Assembly: GCA_964395095.1 (NCBI GenBank)
Contig: CAYMZZ010000019.1
Location: forward strand, 1-64,000
Source of the DNA: CAYMZZ01 sp964395095
Lineage (GTDB): Bacteria; Bacteroidota; Bacteroidia; Chitinophagales; Chitinophagaceae
DNA length: 64,000 nucleotides
Direction of reading: 5' to 3'
The notes below the pieces were generated by a model, which saw only the letters and a list, made by a program, of their open reading frames with translations, was not told the origin of the DNA and searched no databases. This document shows, piece by piece, positions 34,152 to 44,016 of the stretch. The translations under genes were made by a program, and so were the position numbers. The stretch's first letter is position 1; each line of letters starts with the position of its first letter.

Positions 34152-34652
34152 ATGAGAAAAACATTACTTGTACTGATATTTGGCATGATCGCTTTCACAG
34201 GCTTCAGTCAATCGCTGCCCGATTTTGACGCCATACCGCTCGAGAAGAAGGAGGATTTCAATTCAACAGCCAATGATGCGGCTTTGCAGGCGGCAAAATT
34301 CCTTTTTTCTACACCCGTTGAGAAGGATAATCTGGATCGCTTAAGATGTACCCAGTATGTAATTAAATGGATGTCGGGAAGCCCCGACTATCATTTTGTG
34401 CTCGATGAAAAAGCCGTCAGGTTTGCCAAAAAGAACACTGACCTGCTGGCTCTCTATATGGCTGCAATGACCCAGTTTGTGCTGGAGAATAAATCGGATG
34501 CGGAGGATCAGGACAAAATAAAATTACATGCAGTAAAGATGATTGTTGACTACGCCAAAGATGAAAAAAACAACGTGAAATTGAATGCCGAATTAAAGAA
34601 AGCGATCAAGGCCGACGAAAACGGTGAGTTGGCAAAATATGTAGGAATCTAA
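34152..34652 (+). CDS. Secreted protein of unknown function
   Basis: This encodes 166 residues with a signal peptide ending TGFSQ (about residue 20). The mature part is helical and lysine/aspartate-rich, without cysteine except one (RLRCTQYV). It may be a Bacteroidota-specific family; I cannot name it. Confidence 0.6.
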   Translation: MRKTLLVLIFGMIAFTGFSQSLPDFDAIPLEKKEDFNSTANDAALQAAKFLFSTPVEKDNLDRLRCTQYVIKWMSGSPDYHFVLDEKAVRFAKKNTDLLALYMAAMTQFVLENKSDAEDQDKIKLHAVKMIVDYAKDEKNNVKLNAELKKAIKADENGELAKYVGI

Positions 34653-34712
34653 GGCTTAGCAGCCATCATTCATCTGTCTTGCTGGTCATCCTCAATTCAT
34701 TCTTTTGTAAAT

Positions 34713-35242
34713 ATGAATTACATGAAAAAGCTGCTATTGTTCCCGGTAACCGTTCTTGGCTGCCTGTTTGCCATGGCACAGGTGGATACTGTAGAGGCAA
34801 TAGTAGCGGAAGGAAAAAGGCTTTTTCGATCAGAAATGGCTTCCTGGTATGGGACGGATATTTTCATGGAGCGATTTCAACACCATAAAGAAAAAATAGG
34901 AGGCTATGTTTCGTATGAATTTACAATAATACGAGCTTCAATGTGATCCCGCTTATTTCAAATGGAGAAAGGAAAGCTTATGTACTAACGGGTCCCAAAG
35001 TGAGCGGGGTGGTAGTGCTGGGTAACGATTACCTGCTCACTTTTGATCAGGATGGCAATCTGGCTACCAAGCGTCGCTTGCATCGAAATATTATACCGAT
35101 TGAATATGGAAAGGAAGGCCAGGAGGTTTTTGCGGCCATGCACACGCATTTGCCGGAAACAGGCGACTATTTCATGTCGTCCATTGGCTACCTAAAGGTA
35201 GATGCTATTCCATGGCAATCCCGGCACAGCTTGCTGCCATAA
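34713..35242 (+). pseudogene. Secreted protein gene broken by a frameshift
   Basis: A first open frame (from 34713, or the ATG at 34722; signal peptide ending AMAQ) encodes SEMASWYGTDIFMERF and stops at about 34944. If one A is added near 34925 the text reads on as NNTSFNVIPLISNGERKAYV into the second frame (to 35242), which is coherent protein (AYVLTGPKVSGVVVLGNDYLLTF cut here). The second frame also ends abruptly (WQSRHSLLP). So a single ancestral gene appears to have a one-base deletion and a divergent or lost end. The family is common in Bacteroidota by my memory but unnamed. Confidence 0.65.
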
Positions 35243-35280
35243 AATGTCCTTAACTTTATTCAGCGTATCAAGCGGAGACC

Positions 35281-35556
35281 ATGGCCGATCTGGGCTATTT
35301 TATGGGTTATACCATCTGTAAATCTTATTACAATCATTCATCAGATAAGAAGTATTCCTTTAACTATGGACCCAGGGGTAAGGACTATTCGCCCATCGCC
35401 GGGTTGGCGGGTGAATCGGACGACGGGAAATCGCTAACCCTCAAACTGAATCTCCAGCCCAACCACGAGTACGAGTTCATCATCACTGATATGAGTTTTA
35501 AATCGAAGGAAGGCTTCCCATTAAAACCCCTGGAAGTAAGGTTCAAAACAAAATAG
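35281..35556 (+). pseudogene. Fused remnant of two protein ends
   Basis: The first 24 residues (MADLGYFMGYTICKSYYNHS) resemble the C-terminal region of secreted DUF2268-like proteins. From about residue 30 (SFNYGPRGKDYSPIAGLAG, then LTLKLNLQPNHEYEFIITDM and FPLKPLEVRFKTK) it resembles the end of a Bacteroidota protein with a bacterial Ig-like domain. A deletion that joined two genes would explain this. It has no signal peptide, and expression as a functional protein is doubtful. Confidence 0.5.
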
Positions 35557-35665
35557 CCCGGCTGAATAATTTTGGCAGTTATTTCCGGGAAAATTCGACA
35601 TTCGCGGCAATTTGAATCCCTTCATTCAAAATTGGGGGAAGGGAAAGAAATAAAATCAGAGAAGA

Positions 35666-36007
35666 ATGGAATATCCAAAATGCCCGAAATGCGGGGGAGA
35701 AAATGTTTACCCCGTCGATGAAATTCTTAATTGTCCCGACTGCTTTCACGAGTGGAATCCAGCGGAAGAACCGGAAAGTGTGGATACAGAAGCTTTTGTG
35801 GTGAAAGATGCCAATGGCACCCTGTTGCAGAATGGGGATTCGGTAGTAACCATCAAGAATCTTCCGGTGAAGGGTAGTTCGCAATCCATTAAGGCGGGTA
35901 CCAAAGTGCGTAATATCCGGTTAGTAGACAGCGATCATAATATAGATTGTAAGATTGACGGTTTTGGTGCGATGGCTCTCAAATCGGAGTTCGTGAAAAA
36001 AGCATGA
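35666..36007 (+). CDS. yjdM: Zinc-ribbon protein of the YjdM/PhnA family
   Basis: This encodes 113 residues. Two CxxC pairs (KCPKCGGENV and LNCPDCFHEW) form the zinc ribbon, followed by the conserved PhnA domain (GDSVVTIKNLPVKGSSQSIKAG, then IDCKIDGFGAMALKSEFVKK). Despite the historic name it does not hydrolyse phosphonoacetate; its function is unclear. It precedes the antiporter gene by 20 bases, likely an operon. Confidence 0.9.
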   Translation: MEYPKCPKCGGENVYPVDEILNCPDCFHEWNPAEEPESVDTEAFVVKDANGTLLQNGDSVVTIKNLPVKGSSQSIKAGTKVRNIRLVDSDHNIDCKIDGFGAMALKSEFVKKA

Positions 36008-36027
36008 GACCGTTATATTTGTAAGCT

Positions 36028-37098
36028 ATGAAGCTATTATACAAATGGACCATTACCCTGCCCTTACTGGCCTTTCTCCTCTTCTTCTCTGGATATATAC
36101 ACGATAGTGTATTTTTCCAGATAGTCGCCGGCGTATTGCTCATCGGATCGGTGATGTCGGCGGTGCATCATTCGGAGATTATAGCGCATAGGGTGGGTGA
36201 GCCTTTTGGCACCATTATACTGGCTGTAGCCATCACCATCATTGAAGTTTCGGTGATTGTATCGCTGATGATATCCGGAGGGGGTGAAGCCGTTTCCCTG
36301 GCGCGCGACACGGTATATGGCGCCACCATGATCATCCTGAACGGAATCGTAGGATTATGTCTTTTTATCGGGGGCATTAAGCACCATGAGCAGACATTTT
36401 CGAAGCATTCGGTAACCATAGCGTTGGTTTCCCTGGTTTCGATCATTGTTTTCACATTGATACTTCCCACATTTACCCAGACCATAAAAGGGCCTTATTT
36501 TTCTTCTTCACAATTAATTTTTGCATCCGTCGCCTGCCTGATCATTTATACGGCATTCATCTTCGCACAAACCGTGCGTCACCGTGAATATTTTCTGGCA
36601 GCGGATAAGGGAACCGCTGAGCCGGATAAGAAGCTGGTGACCAATCGGTCGCTTGTCACCAGCGTGGTCTTCTTGCTGGTAAGCCTGGCCATTGTGGTGC
36701 TTTTGGCCAAAACACTCTCTCCTACTATTGAGGAAATAATTGTCAGCTATCATTTGCCCAAAGCCCTGGTGGGTATAGTAATTGCCATCATTATTTTACT
36801 TCCGGAGGGGATAGCGGCCGTGATGGCAGCCAAAAACAACAAACTGCAAACCAGTCTTAACCTGGCATTGGGATCTGCCCTTGCCAGTATCGGGTTAACT
36901 ATTCCTGCAGTATCCATTGTTTGCCATATTTATGATATGCAGATCATCCTGGGGCTGGATTATTTATCCATTATCCTGTTGATGCTTTCTGTTCTCACCG
37001 TGATGCTGTCGCTGAATAGCGGTCGGAGTAACCTGGTCTATGGTACCGTGTTACTGGTAAACCTGATGGCTTTTATCTATTTGATTGTTTATCCCTGA
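36028..37098 (+). CDS. ChaA-type calcium/sodium:proton antiporter
   Basis: This encodes 356 residues, about 11 membrane helices. The two alpha-repeats of the CaCA superfamily are visible: HSEIIAHRVGEPFGTIILAVAITIIEV (cut: residues about 48-75) and LPEGIAAVMAAKNNKLQTSLN with ALGSALASIGLT. Family members exchange Ca2+, Na+ or K+ for protons in the inner membrane. It ends 20 bases before the convergent gene at 37119. Confidence 0.85.
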   Translation: MKLLYKWTITLPLLAFLLFFSGYIHDSVFFQIVAGVLLIGSVMSAVHHSEIIAHRVGEPFGTIILAVAITIIEVSVIVSLMISGGGEAVSLARDTVYGATMIILNGIVGLCLFIGGIKHHEQTFSKHSVTIALVSLVSIIVFTLILPTFTQTIKGPYFSSSQLIFASVACLIIYTAFIFAQTVRHREYFLAADKGTAEPDKKLVTNRSLVTSVVFLLVSLAIVVLLAKTLSPTIEEIIVSYHLPKALVGIVIAIIILLPEGIAAVMAAKNNKLQTSLNLALGSALASIGLTIPAVSIVCHIYDMQIILGLDYLSIILLMLSVLTVMLSLNSGRSNLVYGTVLLVNLMAFIYLIVYP

Positions 37099-37118
37099 TA
37101 GCGCATTGCAGAATTGCG

Positions 37119-38396
37119 TCAGGGTTTGGCCACCCGGATTCGCACCGCGCCACTCGCGTTCAGATCTGATGAGAGCAATACCTCTGTGGTATTCTCCCCA
37201 TCGTCAACCAGCATCAGAGCGGTGTTGGGGGGTATGGCGCCCAGATTTTCGGCATACATGGCAATGATATTATCGCTGCCTTCGCGTAATTGAAGGGTCA
37301 GGCGAATGGGGCTGGCGCCAAGGCTTTGCCTTTCCTGAATCAGTGTGCCGTTGAAATAAATAGAAATGATATCGCCATCAATGGATCCATTATCATAAAA
37401 GCGAAGCTCCACGGTTTTGGATTTTACTTCCAGTTCGTTGATGATGGTGATGCTTCTTTTTTCCAAAGCCGAGATGCCGGTTGCCGGCAGGCTGTCGCCC
37501 GGACTGGTGATCGCGATATCCGAAGGTTCGTGCAGCGTATAACTCAACTGATTGCAGGGATTGTAGAGCAGCACCGAGTCTACCACGATGCTTCGGTTTT
37601 CACTTTGGTAGTCGAATACCAGTTGGCGGAAATTGCCTTTCTGAAATTGTTGCCGAAAACAATCCGCTTCGCTGCGGGGTACCCGCAACTGGAAATCGGA
37701 AAAGCAGCTTGAGTGGATGGTAAAGCGTTCGGTTTCCGGATTATAATCGAGTTGAAGCTCGGCATCGGCGAGGAGTTCATTCATTCGTTCCCGCAATAGT
37801 TCCCGGTATTTTTTTTCGGTATTGAGAAAAGAAGTTCGTTTTTGCCAGTCGTCCACCGTTTCAAACCTTCCCTTCACCCGCCATTGCTCAATGGCGTTTA
37901 CGAGTAAGCCAGCCTGCTCATCGCTGCAGGAATACACTTTCGAGATGCGAAATTTTCCCGGCGGACAATTAAAAGCACCAGTGGTGTGCACACCTCCCTG
38001 GTAACCCCTGTTTCCATCGTTGATCCAGTCTCCCTCTATCACGTATTCGTTATTACTTTTCCTAATCCGGCCGTTCAAAATTTTGATACACCAGTTCCAG
38101 GTACCGCGGCCGCCATCTTCCACCACTTTTGTTTCCTTGATGCTGATGGTATTTTGCTGCACTTCACCGGTAAATTCGAGGCGCACATAGGTACCCGCGT
38201 TGGTAGTGTATCGGGCAAAGCCATGCAACTGATTCCCGCTGTGCATGATCTTCATGTTCATGGCGAATGACCAGCTCCGGTCGTTCTGGGTGAGGTATCC
38301 GTTCCAGTCGCCCGTCAGGTTTTGCGCTGAAAGATTTTTCATCAACAGCAATAACAGCAAAACCAGCAATCCTGTATGTTGCGGAAGGGAACGCAT
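37119..38396 (-). CDS. Secreted protein with a conserved C-terminal beta domain
   Basis: This encodes 425 residues with a signal peptide (MRSLPQHTGLLVLLLLLL, ending NLSAQ). The N-terminal 130 residues are a lipocalin-like barrel (GDWNGYLTQNDRSWSFAMN is the first strand pair). The C-terminal 110 residues carry the pattern VELRFYDNGSIDGDIISIYFN and AENLGAIPPNTALMLVDDG, which I recognise from many secreted Bacteroidota proteins but cannot name. Function is unknown. It converges with the antiporter gene. Confidence 0.7.
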   Translation of the reverse strand: MRSLPQHTGLLVLLLLLLMKNLSAQNLTGDWNGYLTQNDRSWSFAMNMKIMHSGNQLHGFARYTTNAGTYVRLEFTGEVQQNTISIKETKVVEDGGRGTWNWCIKILNGRIRKSNNEYVIEGDWINDGNRGYQGGVHTTGAFNCPPGKFRISKVYSCSDEQAGLLVNAIEQWRVKGRFETVDDWQKRTSFLNTEKKYRELLRERMNELLADAELQLDYNPETERFTIHSSCFSDFQLRVPRSEADCFRQQFQKGNFRQLVFDYQSENRSIVVDSVLLYNPCNQLSYTLHEPSDIAITSPGDSLPATGISALEKRSITIINELEVKSKTVELRFYDNGSIDGDIISIYFNGTLIQERQSLGASPIRLTLQLREGSDNIIAMYAENLGAIPPNTALMLVDDGENTTEVLLSSDLNASGAVRIRVAKP

Positions 38397-38931
38397 GGAA
38401 GATGAATTTACGGAAAAAGTTTTAAGTTGTAAGTGGTAAGTTTTAAGTAGTAAGTCTCATGTCCTGTTAAGACTGATGGGATTAGTAATCAAAATATCAG
38501 CGAAAATCTGCGGAGAAAGTCGCCTGAACTCAGAGCTTGTCTAAAGTGCAGATGAGTTTCCCGCAGTTGCGCAGATTTTTCCGCAGATATACGCAGATGA
38601 ATTGATAACAGTAATAACTGTCAACCCTTCTTAGAACTGTACCAGCTTGGGTGTACTTAGAATCTACAACTTATAACTTTTTCACATTCTAATTAAAGTT
38701 GGCAATTTTAAGTTGATCAATCTAATTGCGTCCGTTGCGACTTCTTTGCGTTCTTTGCGGTGAAAAATACTGCACTGGCAAGCATCTCGAATGTGCAAAA
38801 GTCTTACCGCAACGGACGCAAAGAAGTCGCAACGGACGCAAAGAAGTACCCACCCCGGCGGTCCGATGACTGTTGCGGAGTAATTGATTTATACCTGCAA
38901 ATTCCCTAATCTCCTACTTACAACTTACCAC
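38397..38931. repeat. 535-base intergenic gap built of nested inverted repeats
   Basis: The outer arms AAGTTGTAAGTGGTAAGT (about 38425-38442) and its exact complement (about 38919-38936) enclose the gap. Within it, 38727-38761 (core GCGTCCGTTGCGACTTC) is nearly complementary to 38806-38840 (core GAAGTCGCAACGGACGC), about 35 bases each with a 44-base loop. Between them CGCAGATTT-type repeats occur at about 38495-38600. No gene is seen; both flanking genes are on the minus strand. Confidence 0.85.
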
Positions 38932-39930
38932 TTACAACTTACTACTTGGTTTAAAGGCTTTATTCACCATATACACGCCCAGCAAGGTGATGGCTCCGCC
39001 TGCGGCGATGAAGATGGTGAGCGGTTCATCGAACAATGCTGCGCCCAACAGCACAGCCACAACCGGGTTGATGTAGGCGTAGATAGAAACCTGTTCGGCA
39101 GGCAGGCGTTGCAGGGCATAGATATAAGCGACAAAAGCGATGATGGAGCCAAACAGCACCAAAAAGGCAATGGATAGCCAGGCCTGCCAGGGTATGCTGG
39201 CAAAGGGGATAACTGTATACAGGCCCTGTGTATGCAATATTTGTGTAAGTGCGGTAGTGAGCAGGCCGGCCATGACCATCTGCAAGCCCAGGCTCAGGTA
39301 GGGATTGAAGCGGGCCGCCTGCTTCTTGGTATAGATGGTGCCAAAGGCCCAGGTCCAGGTGGCGATAAGGCTGATGAAAATGCCGAAACGAAAATCGGGT
39401 TGAAGAAAATCGGCGATATGTTCGTAAAAGATGATGCAGACTCCACCAAAGCCGAGCAACAAACCCGCGATCGCCCTATTGGGCATACGCGAGCCTTTGT
39501 TGAACAGGCCAATCACCACCAGCCATAGAGGAAAAATGGCAGCCATAATGGAGCCCAGCCCCGCAGAAATATACTGCACACCCCAGGTGCTGAGCCCATT
39601 GCTCAACGCGAAGTTGAGCAGGCTTAAAATAAAAATGCTGAACCATTCCCGACCACGAGGCATGGCCGCGCCACGGGCGACAAAAAATACCACATAGCAA
39701 AGTCCGCCCAGGAATTGTCGGATACCCGCCAGTTGCAGGGCCGGCATGTAGTGCACGCCCACTTTACTGGCTACCCAGGTAGTGCCCCAGAAAAGACAAA
39801 CGAGCGAAAGGGCGAATATAGCCCTTGCACGATCGCCTTTACGGTGAATGGTAAGGGGATTGAATACCGTGAGCAGGCGAAGGTTATCGCCCGACTGAAT
39901 AAGGATCTTGTTGATATCGAACCGGGCCAT
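38932..39930 (-). CDS. EamA/DMT-family transporter
   Basis: This encodes up to 332 residues; the first 35 are not membrane-like, so a start around residue 35-45 is possible. Ten membrane helices form two EamA repeats (FWGTTWVASKVGVHYMPALQLAG in the first, AFGTIYTKK then QRLPAEQVSIYAYINPVVAV in the second). These drug/metabolite transporters export amino acids, metabolites or drugs. Its start lies 53 bases downstream of the purH stop, on the same strand. Confidence 0.85.
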   Translation of the reverse strand: MARFDINKILIQSGDNLRLLTVFNPLTIHRKGDRARAIFALSLVCLFWGTTWVASKVGVHYMPALQLAGIRQFLGGLCYVVFFVARGAAMPRGREWFSIFILSLLNFALSNGLSTWGVQYISAGLGSIMAAIFPLWLVVIGLFNKGSRMPNRAIAGLLLGFGGVCIIFYEHIADFLQPDFRFGIFISLIATWTWAFGTIYTKKQAARFNPYLSLGLQMVMAGLLTTALTQILHTQGLYTVIPFASIPWQAWLSIAFLVLFGSIIAFVAYIYALQRLPAEQVSIYAYINPVVAVLLGAALFDEPLTIFIAAGGAITLLGVYMVNKAFKPSSKL

Positions 39931-39983
39931 ACCGGATGCAAGAGCCGGCTATACCGAACCGGTGCGGTTGCTGTGTACAACAA

Positions 39984-41513
39984 TCAATGCTTGAAATGGC
40001 GCATGCCGGTAATCACCATGGCAAGTCCATTCGCCTTACAATATTCTATAGAGTCGTTGTCGCGGATGCTGCCTCCGGGCTGAATGAAGGCGGCTATGCC
40101 CGCTTCATGTCCCAATTGCACGCAATCGTTGAAGGGGAAGAAGGCATCGCTGGCCATCACGGCACCCGTGAGGCTAAATTGAAACTGCCGCGCTTTTTCA
40201 ACAGCCTGGCGCAGGGCATCGATACGGCTGGTTTGTCCACAACCCTTACCAATCAACTGCCGGTCTTTTACCAGCGCGATGGCATTCGACTTCAGGTGCT
40301 TGCAAATCAGGTTGGCAAACTGCAGGTCCTGCTTCTCGGCTTCTGTGGTTTCGCGGCCTCCACTTTCTTTCCATTCAGTATAATTGCCTTCATCAACACC
40401 CTGTACCAGTACACCATTCAATACCGACTTATACTGGTTGTTGTTGCCGGCATTGTCCTTCATTTGCAGGAGTATGCGGTTCTTTTTGGAGCGAAGGATG
40501 GCGAGCGCGTCTTCCTCAAAGGAGGGCGCTATCAGCACTTCAAAGAATATTTCGTTGATGGCTTCTGCCGTGGCTTTGTTGATGCTGCCATTGCAAACCA
40601 GCACACCGCCGAAGGCGCTTTCAGGGTCGCCGGCCAGGGCGCTATCCCAGCTTTGCTTTACGGTTGCGCGGCTGGCCACACCACATACATTGGTATGTTT
40701 GATGATGGCGAAGGTGAAATCGTCCTGTGGATCCTGGCGTGGAAATTCGCTGATCAGTTGCCAGGCAGCGTCTACGTCTACAAGATTATTATAGGACAGT
40801 TCCTTACCGTTTAACTGGTCAAAAATTTCTTCGAGCCGGCCAAAGAAGGTGCCACTCTGGTGGGGGTTCTCGCCATAGCGCATGATCTTGGGTTGCGGAA
40901 TGGAGGCGAGGAAATAGTCGCCGCCTTCGGGTGTGAAATAATGCGCGATAGCTACATCGTAGTGCGCCACGATCCCAAAAGCTCGGGCGGCAAACTGGCG
41001 GCGTTGCTCCAGGCTGGTTTCTCCCTGCTGCTGCTTCAAAATGTCGACGACTTCCGCATATTGATTTTTGGCAGAAACCACCAGCACGTCTTTATGATTT
41101 TTTGCGGCGGCACGGATCATGCTGGGTCCGCCAATATCAATTTTTTCAATGATCAGCTTTTCCTCGCTGGTTTGCGCTACTGTTTCTTCAAAGGGATAGA
41201 GGTCTACCACCACCATATCAATTTCGGGTATGCTGAACTCCTGCATTTCACGCTGATCTGATTCCAGGTCGCGACGACCCAGGATGCCTCCAAACACGGA
41301 AGGGTGAAGGGTCTTCACGCGTCCACCCAAAATGGAAGGATAATGCGTCAGCTCTTCCACCGGTACCACTTTGATGCCCAGGCCTTCAATAAACTGCTGG
41401 GTGCCACCGGTTGAATAGATAGTAACGCCGAGGCTCTGCAATTGCTGCACCAGGGGTTCCAGTCCATCTTTATAGAATACGGAAATAAGGGCTGACTGAA
41501 TTCTTTTTTGCAT
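39984..41513 (-). CDS. purH: Bifunctional AICAR transformylase / IMP cyclohydrolase
   Basis: This encodes 509 residues, the usual length. The N-terminal cyclohydrolase part starts RIQSALISVFYKDGLEPLV and includes GGTQQFIEGLGIKVVPVEELT; the transformylase part has the KHTNVCGVA motif and GGSIRDNDSIEYC near the end. It catalyses the last two steps of purine synthesis (AICAR to FAICAR to IMP) in the cytoplasm. It lies between comEC and the EamA gene, all on the minus strand. Confidence 0.97.
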   Translation of the reverse strand: MQKRIQSALISVFYKDGLEPLVQQLQSLGVTIYSTGGTQQFIEGLGIKVVPVEELTHYPSILGGRVKTLHPSVFGGILGRRDLESDQREMQEFSIPEIDMVVVDLYPFEETVAQTSEEKLIIEKIDIGGPSMIRAAAKNHKDVLVVSAKNQYAEVVDILKQQQGETSLEQRRQFAARAFGIVAHYDVAIAHYFTPEGGDYFLASIPQPKIMRYGENPHQSGTFFGRLEEIFDQLNGKELSYNNLVDVDAAWQLISEFPRQDPQDDFTFAIIKHTNVCGVASRATVKQSWDSALAGDPESAFGGVLVCNGSINKATAEAINEIFFEVLIAPSFEEDALAILRSKKNRILLQMKDNAGNNNQYKSVLNGVLVQGVDEGNYTEWKESGGRETTEAEKQDLQFANLICKHLKSNAIALVKDRQLIGKGCGQTSRIDALRQAVEKARQFQFSLTGAVMASDAFFPFNDCVQLGHEAGIAAFIQPGGSIRDNDSIEYCKANGLAMVITGMRHFKH

Positions 41514-41585
41514 ACTGAAAAAATTGAAAGTGCGGGCAAGGGATCGTTTGGGGTAGGCCCCATAAATATGAGGCGCAAAGGTAAG

Positions 41586-43682
41586 TTACCGGCACCGCAA
41601 TGCAAAGGCGCCATCCGTTCGCAGGTCATGAAATTTCAATCCTCTTTGCCGGGCGAAGGATCGCCATCGCCGCAGGGTGGCTGGTGCCAGGCTCCCATCG
41701 GCCAGGATGTTGGGAACAGGAAAGGCGAAACTTGAATCGCGGGGTGGCGGCCCTGCCCCGGCCTGGAGCCAGAGCCATGTAGCCGCAGGTGCCGGATTTT
41801 TGGGCCAGGGTTTTCGAAGGATCAGTATTTTCTGCTCGCCTAGCTGCAGGGCTTCAGACCATTGAAGGAATGCCGGCGGCGACTGTTCGGTTGTTTGCAG
41901 ACCCACTCTTGCGCCATGGAGCTGAAAGCGATAATTGAGGGAGCCCATACCGGCAGTATCCTGCTGAATCAGAAAATATTGGCCATTATAAACCAGATCG
42001 CTGGCCGTATAACCCGGCAGCGCATAAACCCGCCATTCCGCCTGAAGCCTGTCCTGTTGTCGTCGCCAATAACTGCAAACGGAAAGGCACAGTAGTGCAA
42101 AGAAACATAAGCGCAGGGCCCGGACCTTTTGCCAGAAAATGGCGGCACAGATGGCGATCAGAAGAATATAGAGCAGGATTACCTGTAATTCGCTAAGGAG
42201 GATGCCGCTGCTGATGGCGTAGGGTAATTGACTGATCCATTGTACCACCACATTCATGAGGAGGATACCCTGGTGAAGAAACCAGCCGATGCCTGCGGCC
42301 AACAGCGGCAGGGGCGCTGCCGCACATAAAAGGATAGCCGCCATCAGCAAAACGCTGGATAGCGGCACGCATACCAGGTTGGCCAGCAGAAAATAATTAG
42401 GGAACTGGTGAAAATGGTAGAGACAAAGAGGAAGGGTGAGTACCTGCGCGCTCAGGGTTACGGCATTCATTTGCCAAAGCCTGTCTAACCATTTGTTGCG
42501 AATGTACCAGGATCGATAGATGGGTTGCTGGTAAAGCGCCAGGCTGAGTACGGCCGCATACGAAAGCTGGAAGCCGATATCCCATAGCCAGAAAGGGTGA
42601 TAAAGCAGGAGCAGGAGGGCGGAGGCCGCCAGGTTGTTAAGAGTTTGTGCCCGACGCCCTGTTGTTTCGCCCAACAACAGGAAGCTGAACATAACCGCCG
42701 ACCGCACCACCGAAGGTTGCGCGCCGGCGAGCAGACTGAAAAGCCATAGTCCGGCGAGTATAAGGCCAAAGCGTATCCAGCGACCATGACCCCGGCGCGG
42801 CAATGGCCTGGTGAGCAGGCGGAGGATCCAGTAAATAAGTCCCAGGTGCAAACCCGAGATAGCTATAATATGTACCACCCCTGTATCGGCATATTGCTGT
42901 AGCAGGTTTTTGTCCAGATCGTCTTTGTACCCAATCAGCAGGGCCTCAGCCAGCCCGGCCGCCTTTGCATCCGGAATATAGCTGCGCAGGGTATGCAATA
43001 CCTGTTTGCGGATACGCTCGAGGAATAAGCGAAAGCGTGCGGGTTCCTGCCGAGGCAGCCTTTGCCAGTCGGTAACCCGCAGGAATGCCTGGTGTGTGAT
43101 ACCGTCGAATAAACAGAAGCGCTGGTAATTGAACTGGCCGGGATTGGCGGGGCGATCAATCAGTTCCGCTTGCCTTTTGAGCAGTATCCACTGACCGGGT
43201 TCCAGTTGTTGAACGGTACTACTATCGGTATCCGCTTTGCTGAAGTAGAGCAGCATTTTACCCCTGGCCGGGGTCAGTTTGCCTTCAGCATTTGTCGTGA
43301 ACAGTATAGAAGCGAGGCATTTCCAGGTTTTTTCGCGGGGTTGGGGCGATTCGCTGATACGAACCAACAGGGCTCCCCGCGAAGCTTGCCGCCCCAGCCA
43401 TTGCGGGTGCTGGCGGATATCCGCCGCATAACAGGCAAGGGCTCCCAGCGACAGGAAAGCCAGGTTGAATACCAGTCCTACCAGGAATCCCCATTTGTAT
43501 TTCATATAGGCAGGCAAAAGGGGCAGGCTCAGGAAAATCATGATACATGTCGCTAACAGCAATAGCGGGTAATGATACGACATCTGCAGCTTCCATTGCA
43601 GCCAGATGCCGATGGCCGTGGGTGCCAGCAGGCGCAGGGCGGGGATGGTTTTCCATTGAGCGGCGAGGGAATGCATTTCCAA
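41586..43682 (-). CDS. comEC: ComEC/Rec2-family DNA uptake channel
   Basis: This encodes 698 residues. The N-terminal DUF4131 region has several helices and an OB-like stretch, and the central competence domain has GLAEALLIGYKDDLDKNLLQ (residues about 240-260) and HIIAISGLHLGLIYW (about 275), the hallmark of ComEC. About ten membrane helices follow. The C-terminal metallo-beta-lactamase nuclease domain is absent, as usual in Bacteroidota. It imports single-stranded DNA across the inner membrane during transformation. This is relevant here because DNA uptake would deliver cassettes to the array at the left. Confidence 0.92.
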   Translation of the reverse strand: MEMHSLAAQWKTIPALRLLAPTAIGIWLQWKLQMSYHYPLLLLATCIMIFLSLPLLPAYMKYKWGFLVGLVFNLAFLSLGALACYAADIRQHPQWLGRQASRGALLVRISESPQPREKTWKCLASILFTTNAEGKLTPARGKMLLYFSKADTDSSTVQQLEPGQWILLKRQAELIDRPANPGQFNYQRFCLFDGITHQAFLRVTDWQRLPRQEPARFRLFLERIRKQVLHTLRSYIPDAKAAGLAEALLIGYKDDLDKNLLQQYADTGVVHIIAISGLHLGLIYWILRLLTRPLPRRGHGRWIRFGLILAGLWLFSLLAGAQPSVVRSAVMFSFLLLGETTGRRAQTLNNLAASALLLLLYHPFWLWDIGFQLSYAAVLSLALYQQPIYRSWYIRNKWLDRLWQMNAVTLSAQVLTLPLCLYHFHQFPNYFLLANLVCVPLSSVLLMAAILLCAAAPLPLLAAGIGWFLHQGILLMNVVVQWISQLPYAISSGILLSELQVILLYILLIAICAAIFWQKVRALRLCFFALLCLSVCSYWRRQQDRLQAEWRVYALPGYTASDLVYNGQYFLIQQDTAGMGSLNYRFQLHGARVGLQTTEQSPPAFLQWSEALQLGEQKILILRKPWPKNPAPAATWLWLQAGAGPPPRDSSFAFPVPNILADGSLAPATLRRWRSFARQRGLKFHDLRTDGAFALRCR

Positions 43683-44016
43683 TAATGCGGAGCCCTGGCT
43701 TAGAAACCATGGGAAAAATAGCGGGGAAATTCAGGAAAAAACGGGTGCGGAAGGTTTACCCGGCCAATCTCCCTTTTTTGCCCCCCGATTACACCCTTTT
43801 TACCCCATTTTTTCGGGGGTATTTTACCCGTTTTTTTCTGGCTATTTCACGGTTTTTTTTCCATATTTTTCACATAGATTGTTGGTTTTCTTACTGGTAT
43901 AAATAATTTTAATTCGTAATTGATTGATAACGTATTTCTTGTAGGGCATCCGCGTTTTACCCGCCTTTAGTTTTAGCACGCAAATGAATTTTCATCCATC
44001 ATCAAAACTTAAGGCA
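43683..44016 (+). other. Divergent intergenic region with poly-T tracts
   Basis: This gap separates the divergent comEC and the unknown gene at 44017. It is rich in T-runs and C-runs on the plus strand (TTTTTTGCCCCCC, CCCCATTTTTTCGGGGG at about 43804-43820, TTTTTTTTCC). CCCCATTTTTTCGGGG is a weak palindrome. TATAAATAAT at about 43899 may be part of a promoter for the plus-strand gene, but no clear Bacteroidota -7 element TAnnTTTG is found. Confidence 0.35.

Noticed and set aside
39936..40814. Plus-strand 292-codon frame
   Set aside because: It is antisense to purH, whose identity is certain.
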